Assembly: GCA_021442505.1 (NCBI GenBank) | Contig: JABUTC010000008.1 | Coordinates: 7,012 to 15,803 of the forward strand | Direction: 5' to 3' | DNA length: 8,792 nucleotides | Source: Mogibacterium sp. | GTDB lineage: Bacteria > Bacillota > Clostridia > Peptostreptococcales > Anaerovoracaceae | Shown: in pieces, positions 1 to 7,167 of the stretch | Position numbering within the stretch: the stretch's first letter is position 1 | Layout of the letters: every line of letters begins with the position of its first letter | The notes under the pieces: model-generated | The model's database searches: none | What the model saw: the letters and a program-made list of their open reading frames with translations, nothing else | Told to the model about the DNA's origin: nothing | Translations under genes and position numbers: made by a program

Positions 1-1081
1 TAAAAGATTCTGATAATATATCCATCATCTTATCATATTTTTTGTCTTTAAGACACCCATAAACAACCAAAAGTTTATCTCTCGGCACGATGTTTCCGAA
101 TAGTTTTTCGTACGTTGATACCGCTGCCTTAACTCCGTTTGCATTATGTGCACCGTCCAGAATTATGTATGGCTTCGTGTCTTGCAGAATCTCGAATCTT
201 CCGGGGTTAAAAGCGGTCTTAAGACCTTCTCTTATATTGTCCTCTGTGACATCTGCCGATACGAGCGATGCTGCTATTGCGACAATTGCATTGGCGACCT
301 GATGTTCCCCTAGCATTGAGATTTCAAGCTTTTCAAAATGCTTTCCGCAAACATCTGCCGTGAACACAGTACCTGCTTTAATCTCACATAAAGATTCATC
401 AACAGTCACACAATCAAATGCCGAAGCATCAATGAACTCAGAATTATTCTTTAAAGCTGCCTCTCTGATAATTTCCTTGATTTCACGTTCTGCCGATTCA
501 CTTATTATTGGAACTCCGGGCTTTACAATATGCGCCTTATCTCTGGCAATTTCCTCGACTGTCTCTCCAAGAATGTCAGTGTGGTCAAGCCCTATCTGGG
601 TAAGAACTGTGCATACCGGCTCTTCAACTGTATTTGTGACATCGAGCATTGCGCCTATTCCTGCCTCAATTATTGCATAATCGACCTTCCTCTCGGAGAA
701 ATACAGATATGCAGTCGCTGTAATCGCCTCGAAAAACGAAAGTCCGCCGTAGCCCTCCGACTCGAGAACAGAATTTTTTTGCAGGACAGAGTCGGCAATC
801 CGGTTGAGATCTTCATCGGAAATCATTCTGTCATCCACCTGAATTCTCTCGTTGAAAACTTCGAGGTGCGGTGATGTGAACGCACCGACTGAATAACCCG
901 CGCAGTTCAAAATGCTTTTAACATAGAAAGAGACGGAACCCTTTCCATTGGTTCCGCCCACGTGAATAATCTTAAGGTCTTTCTCGGGATTTCCAAGAAG
1001 TTCCAGCAGCCTTCTCATACGAGCAAGGCCTGCCGGTCCCTTTGTTTTGTTTACCGCATATAAACGATCTACAATATTCAT
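1..1081 (-). CDS. folC: Folylpolyglutamate synthase / dihydrofolate synthase FolC (3' end cut by window edge)
   Basis: This cytosolic Mur-ligase-like enzyme adds glutamate to (tetrahydro)folate using ATP, and in many bacteria also makes dihydrofolate from dihydropteroate. The first 360 residues are visible; full-length family members are roughly 420-440, so only the C-terminal end is missing. The P-loop HVGGTNGKGSV (residues 40-50) matches the family HVAGTNGKGS. DKAHIVKPGVP carries the usual lysine, GRFEIL is at 294-299, and DGAHNANG at 309-316 is the family DGAHNPxG motif. The usual GLGGRLDATN block reads GIGAMLDVTN (141-150), so the normally present Arg is Met. The ATG follows the valS TAG with no gap and in the same frame, so no earlier start is possible. 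I see no Shine-Dalgarno sequence, so translation is probably coupled to valS termination. Whether it is mono- or bifunctional cannot be told. Confidence 0.96.
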   Translation of the reverse strand, partial: MNIVDRLYAVNKTKGPAGLARMRRLLELLGNPEKDLKIIHVGGTNGKGSVSFYVKSILNCAGYSVGAFTSPHLEVFNERIQVDDRMISDEDLNRIADSVLQKNSVLESEGYGGLSFFEAITATAYLYFSERKVDYAIIEAGIGAMLDVTNTVEEPVCTVLTQIGLDHTDILGETVEEIARDKAHIVKPGVPIISESAEREIKEIIREAALKNNSEFIDASAFDCVTVDESLCEIKAGTVFTADVCGKHFEKLEISMLGEHQVANAIVAIAASLVSADVTEDNIREGLKTAFNPGRFEILQDTKPYIILDGAHNANGVKAAVSTYEKLFGNIVPRDKLLVVYGCLKDKKYDKMMDILSESF

Positions 1082-3754
1082 CTATTTCTGAATTGACTCG
1101 AGTCTTGCTACAACTGTCTCGAGCATCTCCTTGTACTTTTCGCCCTTTGCCTTCTCTTCCTCAACGAGCTCAGCCGGAGCCTTTGCTACGAAGCCCTGGT
1201 TAGCGAGTTTCTTCTCAACTCTTGCAACCTCGCCCTCGAGTCTTGCCTTCTCCTTCGTGAGTCTTTCAATCTCAGCTTCCATATCAACGAGTTCATCGAG
1301 AGGTACAAGAATCTCCGCTCCGTCGATTACTGCCGACATTACATCTGAAGGTGCCTCTGCACTGCTTGGCTCTACAGTGATGCTTACAACATTTGCAATG
1401 TTCTTAACATACTGCTCAACAGCTGAAACAGTGTCTGCAATTGAATCAGTTCTGACAATAAGGTTGAGCTTTCTGCTTGGTGCAGCCTCTGCCTCTGCCC
1501 TGATGTTTCTTACAGCCTTAATGATATCCATAGCAGTTTCAATTCTTGCTACAGCATCAGCATAATCCATTGCCTCATCGTATACAGGCCATGATGACTT
1601 AATGAGAAGACCGTCAGGATTCTCCTCTGTCTTAGCATCTGCAGGCAGGAAGCTCCAGATTTCCTCTGTAATGAAAGGCATAAATGGATGAAGCAGCTTG
1701 CAAAGATCCTTCAGCGCTTTCTGAAGTACATATCTTGCAGTCTTCTTGTCCTCCTCATCATCACCCCAGAGTCTCTTCTTTATAAGCTCGATATACCAGT
1801 CGCAGAATACATCCCAGATAAGCTCATAAACCTTCTGTCCGGCAAGTCCGAGTTCAAATTTGTCGAGCGAATCAGTTACATACTTTGTGCCCTCATTAAT
1901 CTGAGCAAGAATCCACTTATCCTCATCCTTGAGTACAGCAGTCTTCTCGTCTGCCATAGGAAGGAACTCGTCGTCCTCTCCCACAAGGTTCATAATTGTA
2001 AATCTCGATGCGTTCCAAAGCTTGTTTGCGAAGTTTCTTGCAGCCTCGAGTTTGCTCTGGATAAAACGCATGTCGTTACCAGGAGTAATGCCTGTTGCGA
2101 GCATGAATCTCAGCGCGTCTGCACCGTACTCGTTGATAACCTCGAGCGGATCGATACCGTTGCCAAGTGACTTTGACATCTTGCGTCCCTGCTCGTCTCT
2201 TACAAGTCCGTGCAGGAATACGTATTTGAAAGGAATCTCTCCCATCGACTCGCATGATGAGAATACCATTCTGATTACCCAGAAGAACAGAATGTCATAT
2301 CCGGTAACCATTACCGAGTTAGGGTAAAAATATCCCAGTTCAGGCGTCTTCTCCGGCCATCCGAGTGTCGAGAACGGCCAAAGTGCCGAGCTGAACCATG
2401 TGTCGAGAACATCCTCATCCTGGCTGAGATGAGTGCATCCGCACTTAGGACATTTCTCAGGCATCTCGTGTCCGACAACAACCTCTCCGCACTCATCGCA
2501 GTAGTAAGCAGGAATTCTGTGTCCCCACCAAAGCTGTCTTGAGATGCACCAGTCGCGAATATCATAGAGCCAGTTGAGATAAATCTTCTCAAATCTTGCA
2601 GGAACGTGGATCATCTCACCTGAAGTTGCAGCCTCGATTGCAGGCTTTGCAAGTTCCTTCATAGCAACGAACCACTGCTCTGAAATGCGAGGCTCGATAA
2701 CAGTGTGACATCTGTAGCATTCTCCCGCAGGAATAACCACATCCTCTACCTTTACGAGATATCCTGCCTCATCGAGGTCTTTTATCCACTCCTTACGGCA
2801 CTCATAACGGTCCATGCCTGCATACTTGCCGGCCATTTCGTTCATATGCGCCGTCTCATCGATACAGCAAATCTGTTCGAGATTGCTTCTGAGACCAACC
2901 TCAAAGTCATTAGGGTCATGAGCAGGTGTGATCTTTACAGCTCCTGTACCCTTTTCCGGGTCAGCGTGCTCATCAGTAACAACAGGAATCTCTCTGCCAA
3001 CAAGTGGAATTACCACGTTCTTGCCAACGAGATGTGCATATCTCTCGTCACCTTCAGCAACAGCAACACCGGAGTCTCCGAAAATTGTCTCAGGACGGGA
3101 TGTAGCAACTGTGATTCCCTCTGAACCGTCTGCTGCAGGATAGTAAATATACCAGTAGTGTCCGTTGAAATCCTCGTGCTCAACCTCAGCATCCGAAAGA
3201 GTAGTCTTACAGCTTGGGCACCAGTTGATAATTCTGTTTCCCTTGTAAATCAGTCCCTTGTTGTAGAGATTGATAAAGAACTCGTTAACCGCCTTATTGC
3301 AGCCCTCGTCCATTGTAAAACGCTCTCTTCTCCAGTCGCATGAGTCTCCGAGCTTGCGGCACTGCTTTGTAATTCTTCCGCCGTATTCTCTCTTCCAGTC
3401 CCATGCATACTCGAGGAACTCTTCACGAGAAAGATCGTGCTTGTCCTTTCCCGTCTCCTCGAGAATCTTCTGAGCAACTTTTACCTCTGTGGCGATGCTC
3501 GCATGGTCTGAGCCCGGAAGCCAGAGAGCACTGTAGCCCTGCATTCTCTTCCATCTGATCAGAACATCCTGAAGTGTCTGGTCAAGCGCGTGTCCCATGT
3601 GAAGCTGGCCTGTAATATTTGGAGGTGGCATTACAATAGTGTAAGGTTCCTTGTTCTCGTCAACCTCAGCATTGAATGCTCCCTTTGTTTCCCACATTTC
3701 GTAGATGCGATCCTCAAACCCCTTAGGATCGTAAGTTTTAGCAAGATTCTTCAT
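1082..3754 (-). CDS. valS: Valyl-tRNA synthetase (class Ia)
   Basis: The enzyme charges tRNA-Val with valine in the cytoplasm and hydrolyses mischarged Thr-tRNA-Val. At 890 aa it is full length for the family (about 880). The Rossmann signature HMGH is at 52-55 after PPPNITGQL, and KMSKS is at 525-529. The CP1 editing domain (about 195-335) carries TSRPET (218-223) and GTGAVKITPAHDPNDFEVG (269-287), the segment with the conserved editing Asp. Cysteine pairs at 179/182 and 419/422 with 435/438 look like metal-binding knuckles. The anticodon-binding domain starts near 590 (WILAQINEG), and the last 70 residues form the charged coiled coil typical of ValS. The start has an AAGGAGG site 6 nt upstream that overlaps the relQ stop (TAAGGAGG). 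The 11-nt gap to relQ leaves no room for a T-box leader. No disruption is visible. Confidence 0.98.
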   Translation of the reverse strand: MKNLAKTYDPKGFEDRIYEMWETKGAFNAEVDENKEPYTIVMPPPNITGQLHMGHALDQTLQDVLIRWKRMQGYSALWLPGSDHASIATEVKVAQKILEETGKDKHDLSREEFLEYAWDWKREYGGRITKQCRKLGDSCDWRRERFTMDEGCNKAVNEFFINLYNKGLIYKGNRIINWCPSCKTTLSDAEVEHEDFNGHYWYIYYPAADGSEGITVATSRPETIFGDSGVAVAEGDERYAHLVGKNVVIPLVGREIPVVTDEHADPEKGTGAVKITPAHDPNDFEVGLRSNLEQICCIDETAHMNEMAGKYAGMDRYECRKEWIKDLDEAGYLVKVEDVVIPAGECYRCHTVIEPRISEQWFVAMKELAKPAIEAATSGEMIHVPARFEKIYLNWLYDIRDWCISRQLWWGHRIPAYYCDECGEVVVGHEMPEKCPKCGCTHLSQDEDVLDTWFSSALWPFSTLGWPEKTPELGYFYPNSVMVTGYDILFFWVIRMVFSSCESMGEIPFKYVFLHGLVRDEQGRKMSKSLGNGIDPLEVINEYGADALRFMLATGITPGNDMRFIQSKLEAARNFANKLWNASRFTIMNLVGEDDEFLPMADEKTAVLKDEDKWILAQINEGTKYVTDSLDKFELGLAGQKVYELIWDVFCDWYIELIKKRLWGDDEEDKKTARYVLQKALKDLCKLLHPFMPFITEEIWSFLPADAKTEENPDGLLIKSSWPVYDEAMDYADAVARIETAMDIIKAVRNIRAEAEAAPSRKLNLIVRTDSIADTVSAVEQYVKNIANVVSITVEPSSAEAPSDVMSAVIDGAEILVPLDELVDMEAEIERLTKEKARLEGEVARVEKKLANQGFVAKAPAELVEEEKAKGEKYKEMLETVVARLESIQK

Positions 3755-3765
3755 CCCATTCCTCC

Positions 3766-4467
3766 TTAATAAGTCGAATACTCACCGCCCTTATCAAGCA
3801 CTTCATGCCTGATCTGGCTCATTCTCTCGTCAACCTTTGCAAGCTGCAAAGCACAGTCTTTCAGATTATCCTGTATCTCATCGCTAAGCTCACCCTTGTT
3901 CTTGTATCTGAGCTCGTGTTCAAGCGTTGCCCATGTATCCATAGCTATGCTTCTGAACTGAACCTCAACAGGAACAAGTGCCATCCTATTAACAAGATAA
4001 ACAGGAATTGCGACGACTACGTGTAGACTTCTGTATCCGCTATCCTTCGGTTTCTTGCAATAGTCTTTCATTCTAAGGAGCTTGATGTCTGACTGCTCAA
4101 GGAGAAGGTCAAGCATAATATATATGTCCTCCTCGTAGTTGCAGATAACCCGTACTCCTCCAATATCAAATACTTCTTTCCTGACAGTATCAAGGTTGTT
4201 TATCGGATCTTTGATTCCGTAACGCTCTGCCTTCTCTATTATGCTGTCCATCGACTTGAGTCTGGTCTTTATATGATGGATAGGCATATAAGAGTATTTC
4301 TTGTCAAAATCATCCGACAGAACATCGAGCTTTACATCAAGTTCCTTGATAGCCGAGTTATACAGCAGACTTATTTCATCAATCTTCTCCTGCAGTTCCT
4401 CGTCAGTCCCCTTGAACTCAGGCATCTTATTCTTGATTCCTTCAGCGTCGTAATATCTAAATGCCAT
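3766..4467 (-). CDS. relQ: RelQ-type small alarmone synthetase, (p)ppGpp synthase
   Basis: This single-domain RelA/SpoT-family synthetase transfers pyrophosphate from ATP to GTP or GDP to make (p)ppGpp. It is 233 aa from the chosen start (B. subtilis RelQ is about 211). Visible motifs are the HIKTRLKSMDSIIEK substrate/alarmone-binding segment (65-79), DIGGVRVIC with D101 and R106 (usual Mg-binding Asp), KPKDSGYRSLHVVV (139-152), and VEVQFRSIAMDTWATLEHELRYK (167-189) with E168. No HD hydrolase, TGS or ACT domain is present, so it is a synthetase only and not a long Rel. A TTG at 4485 would add six residues, but AGGAG at 4473-4477 lies 5 nt before the ATG at 4467, which decides the start. It is first gene of a relQ-valS-folC set. 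RelQ is known to act as a tetramer in other Firmicutes; assignment to the RelQ branch rather than RelP rests on motif resemblance. Confidence 0.92.
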   Translation of the reverse strand: MAFRYYDAEGIKNKMPEFKGTDEELQEKIDEISLLYNSAIKELDVKLDVLSDDFDKKYSYMPIHHIKTRLKSMDSIIEKAERYGIKDPINNLDTVRKEVFDIGGVRVICNYEEDIYIMLDLLLEQSDIKLLRMKDYCKKPKDSGYRSLHVVVAIPVYLVNRMALVPVEVQFRSIAMDTWATLEHELRYKNKGELSDEIQDNLKDCALQLAKVDERMSQIRHEVLDKGGEYSTY

Positions 4468-4472
4468 TATAT

Positions 4473-4477
4473 CTCCT
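4473..4477 (-). promoter_or_regulatory. relQ ribosome binding site (decides the start)
   Basis: AGGAG stands 5 nt upstream of the ATG at 4467. An in-frame TTG at 4485 lies upstream of this site and has no comparable site of its own, so the shorter protein beginning MAFRYYD is preferred. Confidence 0.85.
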
Positions 4478-4482
4478 ATTCG

Positions 4483-4538
4483 CAAGGCTCTCTCAAAGTC
4501 TTGCGCTAACTATATAATTATAGCATAAGAAAGCCTTG
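4483..4538 (-). promoter_or_regulatory. Overlapping inverted repeats in the relQ leader and promoter
   Basis: On the minus strand CAAGGCTTTCTTA (4538-4526) can pair over all 13 positions, two as G-U, with TGAGAGAGCCTTG (4495-4483). This would form a long hairpin in transcripts reading in from rnhB. The downstream arm also contributes to a shorter hairpin, CGCAAG (4505-4500) with CTTGCG (4486-4481), the only one available to RNA started at the internal promoter. The two structures exclude each other. The relQ ribosome binding site begins a few nt after both. A regulatory role is inference. Confidence 0.4.
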
Positions 4539-4545
4539 TTTTTCA
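4517..4545 (-). promoter_or_regulatory. Extended -10 promoter for relQ-valS-folC
   Basis: The minus strand reads TGC-TATAAT, a perfect extended -10 (TATAAT at 4522-4517, TGC at 4525-4523). The element 17 nt upstream, TGAAAA (4545-4540), is a poor -35, which is tolerated by extended -10 promoters. Transcription would begin near 4510 and give a leader of about 43 nt. It starts directly after the rnhB stop codon, so the alarmone-valS-folC block can be transcribed independently of rplS/rbgA/rnhB. Confidence 0.65.
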
Positions 4546-5796
4546 TCAGTTCTCCAGTGCATTCTTAGCTAATTTATCAGCCATTTCGTTATACTTGTTG
4601 CCCGCATGTGCCGTCACCTTAACGAACTTAATGTTAATTTTTTCCCTGGCCTCAGCAACATACGCTTTATACTCACGAGTCATATCGAGGTTGGCCTTCC
4701 AGAGATTGTCGCCCCATTTGCCTACGCCCTCGTAATCGTGATGAATGACGACAGCCTTGTATCCCTTGCTTATGCAGTAATCGATGGCAAGCCTTGCTCC
4801 CATGATTTCTCCGGCCACATTTCTCAGGCTTGACTGGTCATCGTCATATGCCGCGCTGATTTCCTTTGTTCCTTCCTCGTCAACTATGATTGCGGCGCCT
4901 GAATATCTCCCGCTTGCAGCATCATAGCTTCCGTCAACATAGGCCGAAACAGCATCTCCCGTCGAGACAGCGCTAGCACCTCTAACAATGCCAAGGTATT
5001 CCTCTGCATCTCTTATCGTCGAAAAACTCTTGTACTCTGCGCCGCTGAATCCGTCAACGCTTGCCTTGCATTCGTCCCAGCTTGCGAAAATCCCGGTTTC
5101 TCTGCCTTTTCTTACTGCGTAGTATTTCTTCGCCATCTCAGTCTCCTCAAACTTTCGAAGGAAGCTTCTTCTGTGAATCGGTGTTATGCCAAAATTCTTC
5201 AGTCCCTCGTAATGTGCCGATGTGCCGTAGCCCTTATTTGATGCGAAGTCATATCCCGGGTACATCTCATCCATTTCGGTCATGTATGAGTCCCTTGCAA
5301 CCTTTGCAACTATCGAGGCGGCCGCAATGGATAGGCTCTTTTCGTCACCTTTGATGATTGACTCCTGCGGAATATCCGTATCAAGTCTTACTGCATCAAT
5401 GAGTATGCAATCAATTTTCTCACCCTCAGGCAGGGAGGAATTTGCCGCATCTATCGCCTTAAGCATCGCTCTCTTAGTTGCATTCAGGATATTGATGTTA
5501 TCGATAACATGATTATCAGATATGCCTATTCCGTAAGCGACGGCCTTGTCCCTTATTACTGCATCGAGCTCTTCTCTCTTTTTGGCACTCAGCTTCTTTG
5601 AGTCGTTTACCCCAAGGACATCAAAATCTGCAGGAAGCACAACACAGGCAGCATAAACAGGTCCGGCAAGAGGCCCTCTTCCAACCTCATCGATTCCGGC
5701 TATGTATTTCCTGCCCGATGCTCTGAGTTCATCCTCGTGAGCTTTCATCTCGGCAAGCTTTTCTGCTTGTGTTTTTAATCTTTCTTCCTTGGTCAT
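4546..5796 (-). CDS. rnhB: Fused RNase HII - viroplasmin hybrid-binding domain - RNase HI
   Basis: One 416-aa protein holds two unrelated-in-order RNases H. Residues 30-215 are RNase HII (rnhB), which nicks at ribonucleotides in DNA: GIDEVGRGPLAGP with D36/E37, D134 in LIDA and D151 in KGDEK complete the catalytic set; KGYGT (188-192) and HRRSF (208-212) are also conserved. Residues 223-269 (YYAVRKGRETGIFASW...) match the viroplasmin/hybrid-binding domain found at the N-terminus of RNase HI, which binds RNA:DNA duplexes. Residues 283-416 are RNase HI, which removes RNA from hybrids: D288 (YVDGS), E330, D354, H397 (TAHAGN) and D407 (NEMADKLA). Both active sites look complete. Ordinary RNase HII is about 200-260 aa, so the extra 200 residues are a true fusion in one uninterrupted frame. 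The start lies 17 nt after the rbgA stop, with a modest AAGGGAAG site. Confidence 0.95.
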   Translation of the reverse strand: MTKEERLKTQAEKLAEMKAHEDELRASGRKYIAGIDEVGRGPLAGPVYAACVVLPADFDVLGVNDSKKLSAKKREELDAVIRDKAVAYGIGISDNHVIDNINILNATKRAMLKAIDAANSSLPEGEKIDCILIDAVRLDTDIPQESIIKGDEKSLSIAAASIVAKVARDSYMTEMDEMYPGYDFASNKGYGTSAHYEGLKNFGITPIHRRSFLRKFEETEMAKKYYAVRKGRETGIFASWDECKASVDGFSGAEYKSFSTIRDAEEYLGIVRGASAVSTGDAVSAYVDGSYDAASGRYSGAAIIVDEEGTKEISAAYDDDQSSLRNVAGEIMGARLAIDYCISKGYKAVVIHHDYEGVGKWGDNLWKANLDMTREYKAYVAEAREKINIKFVKVTAHAGNKYNEMADKLAKNALEN

Positions 5797-5813
5797 CTTC
5801 CCTTGTTTTTCAG

Positions 5814-6656
5814 CTATTCCGGCTTCTCTAAAGATATTCTTCCCAGCTTTCCTCCGCGGAATTCATCAAGAACTGTTCTACCCGTTCTCTCATAGTCAAT
5901 TCTCTTTCCGGAGAGAATGAATCCGCGCTTTAAAGCTATTGCGTCCATATTCTCAATGGTTTCTTCCGAAATCTCATCCAGCTTGTATCTTTCCTTCAGG
6001 TTGTTGGGATAGTCCTTCTCGAGCACTTTGATAAGTTCGAATGCCAGGTCCTGAACTCCCAGAATGTCGTCCTTTATGCTTCCGCAGAATGCGAGTGCAA
6101 GGCCTACCTTTGGATCCTCGAATTTAGGCCAGAGTATTCCCGGTGTATCAAGGAGCTGCATACCGTTACTTAGTGTAACCCACTGCTTTCCCTTGGTCAC
6201 ACCCGGTCTGTCTCCTGTCATCGTGCTTCTCTTGCCGATGAGTCTGTTAATCAGTGAAGACTTTCCTACATTAGGAACTCCAACTATCATCATTCGAAGG
6301 GGTCTTTTGAAGCTCTTCACCTCGTTTCTGAGTTTCTCCTCTTCCTCCAGCGCCTTCAGAAGCAGCTTTATGTTCTCTCCCGACTGCAGATTCAGGGCTA
6401 AAGTCCTGTTTCCCTGCTTTTCAAAGTACGCCTTCCATGCAGCAGTAGCTTCAGCATCCGCAAGGTCGGACTTGCCGAGAACAATGATTCTCTTTTTGCC
6501 GGCAACAAGTTCGTCTATTATAGGGTTTCTGCTCGAATACGGGATGCGGCTGTCGATTATTTCAATAACAACATCAACTGCCTTAAGATTCTCCTGTATG
6601 AGTTCCCTTGTTTTTTTCATATGGCCCGGGTACCAGTTTATGTTCTCTAAAGCCAT
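5814..6656 (-). CDS. rbgA: Ribosome biogenesis GTPase RbgA (YlqF), circularly permuted
   Basis: RbgA is a GTPase needed for late assembly of the 50S subunit, where it helps L16 and neighbouring proteins enter. It is 280 aa, the normal length. The circularly permuted order is seen: G4 first (GKSD, 61-64), then G1 GVPNVGKSS (126-134), the G2 Thr T154 in DRPGVTKGKQW, and G3 DTPG (170-173) in LLDTPGILWPKFED. The N-terminal WYPGHM includes H12, matching the catalytic His9 of B. subtilis RbgA. The C-terminal ANTAR-like region runs from about 185. G4 is normally NKxD; here Asn is Gly (codon GGC), which is unusual. An AAGGAGG site sits 4 nt before the ATG. It is followed by the RNase H fusion after 17 nt, as in the common Firmicutes cluster, but lepB, often found between rplS and rbgA, is missing. 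Confidence 0.96.
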   Translation of the reverse strand: MALENINWYPGHMKKTRELIQENLKAVDVVIEIIDSRIPYSSRNPIIDELVAGKKRIIVLGKSDLADAEATAAWKAYFEKQGNRTLALNLQSGENIKLLLKALEEEEKLRNEVKSFKRPLRMMIVGVPNVGKSSLINRLIGKRSTMTGDRPGVTKGKQWVTLSNGMQLLDTPGILWPKFEDPKVGLALAFCGSIKDDILGVQDLAFELIKVLEKDYPNNLKERYKLDEISEETIENMDAIALKRGFILSGKRIDYERTGRTVLDEFRGGKLGRISLEKPE

Positions 6657-6676
6657 ACTACCTCCTTGTTTGATAC

Positions 6677-6716
6677 AAAAAAATGCATACCCTCTGCTTT
6701 TGCTTCAGGTACGCAT
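6677..6716 (-). terminator. Intrinsic terminator or attenuator between rplS and rbgA
   Basis: On the minus strand ATGCGTACC (6716-6708) pairs over 9 bp, one G-U, with GGTATGCAT (6691-6683), followed by seven T (6683-6677, sharing one base with the stem). The 16-nt loop can add a small CTG/CAG pairing. It begins 18 nt after the rplS stop. I see no convincing promoter between it and rbgA, so partial read-through may supply the lower RbgA level. Confidence 0.75.
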
Positions 6717-6734
6717 CTCTTGCTTTTAGTAAGA

Positions 6735-7073
6735 CTAAGCCTGCTTAATCTTAGCAGCCTTACCGGTTCTTTCGCGCATGTAGTTGAGCTTAGCTCTTCT
6801 AACTTTGCCCTTTCTAACCAGCTCAATCTTCTCAATTCTTGGTGAATGAAGTGGGAAAGTCTTCTCAACTCCGATTCCCTGTGACAGCTTTCTTACAGTG
6901 AAAGTCTCGTTCACTCCGCCGTGCTGTCTCTTAAGCACATAACCCTCGAATACCTGAATTCTCTCTCTCTGGCCCTCGACGATCTTGACGTGCACTCGTA
7001 CAGTATCACCAACATTGAACTGTGGAATGTCTTCCTTCTTGTAGTCCATTGTAATCTGATCTAAAACGTTCAT
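6735..7073 (-). CDS. rplS: 50S ribosomal protein L19
   Basis: L19 is a structural protein of the large subunit and lies at the 30S-50S interface. It is 112 aa, within the usual 112-118. The sequence is canonical throughout: FNVGDTVRVHVKIVEG (19-34), RIQVFEGYVLKRQHGG (38-53), ETFTVRKLSQGIGVEKTFP (56-74), SPRIEKIELVRKGKVRRAKL (77-96) and a basic C-terminus. The AAGGAGG site is 10 nt from the ATG, at the long end of the normal range. The gene has its own strong promoter and ends before a terminator-like hairpin, so it can be transcribed alone. The usual upstream partners rpsP, rimM and trmD are not here; a Xer-like recombinase takes that place. Confidence 0.99.
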   Translation of the reverse strand: MNVLDQITMDYKKEDIPQFNVGDTVRVHVKIVEGQRERIQVFEGYVLKRQHGGVNETFTVRKLSQGIGVEKTFPLHSPRIEKIELVRKGKVRRAKLNYMRERTGKAAKIKQA

Positions 7074-7127
7074 TTATGTTATTCCTCCTTCCCCTCAAAG
7101 ACGTTCTTGGTTCCTCTATGTCACTTC

Positions 7128-7148
7128 TTCCGCATATCCCCAGCGGAA
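7128..7148 (-). promoter_or_regulatory. Hairpin in the rplS leader
   Basis: TTCCGC and GCGGAA form a 6-bp stem with a 9-nt loop (TGGGGATAT on the RNA strand), about 13 nt into the predicted 88-nt 5' leader of rplS. Such leaders can carry autoregulatory sites for ribosomal proteins, and an L19 leader is known in Bacillus. I cannot match this one to that family from memory. Confidence 0.35.
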
Positions 7149-7167
7149 CGCCCGTAATAACGTTGAA

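Noticed and set aside
1131..2327. Several plus-strand open frames (1131-1565, 1688-2170, 1929-2327) opposite valS
   Set aside because: They lie wholly antisense to a canonical valS, encode low-complexity Ser/Ala/Leu-rich or unrecognisable protein, and have no ribosome binding site context. They are frame shadows.
4468..4485. TTG start giving a six-residue longer RelQ
   Set aside because: The AGGAG site falls inside that extension and is ideally placed for the ATG at 4467.
6064..6729. 221-aa plus-strand open frame opposite rbgA
   Set aside because: It is the longest antisense frame, but its content mirrors rbgA codons and it matches no family I know.
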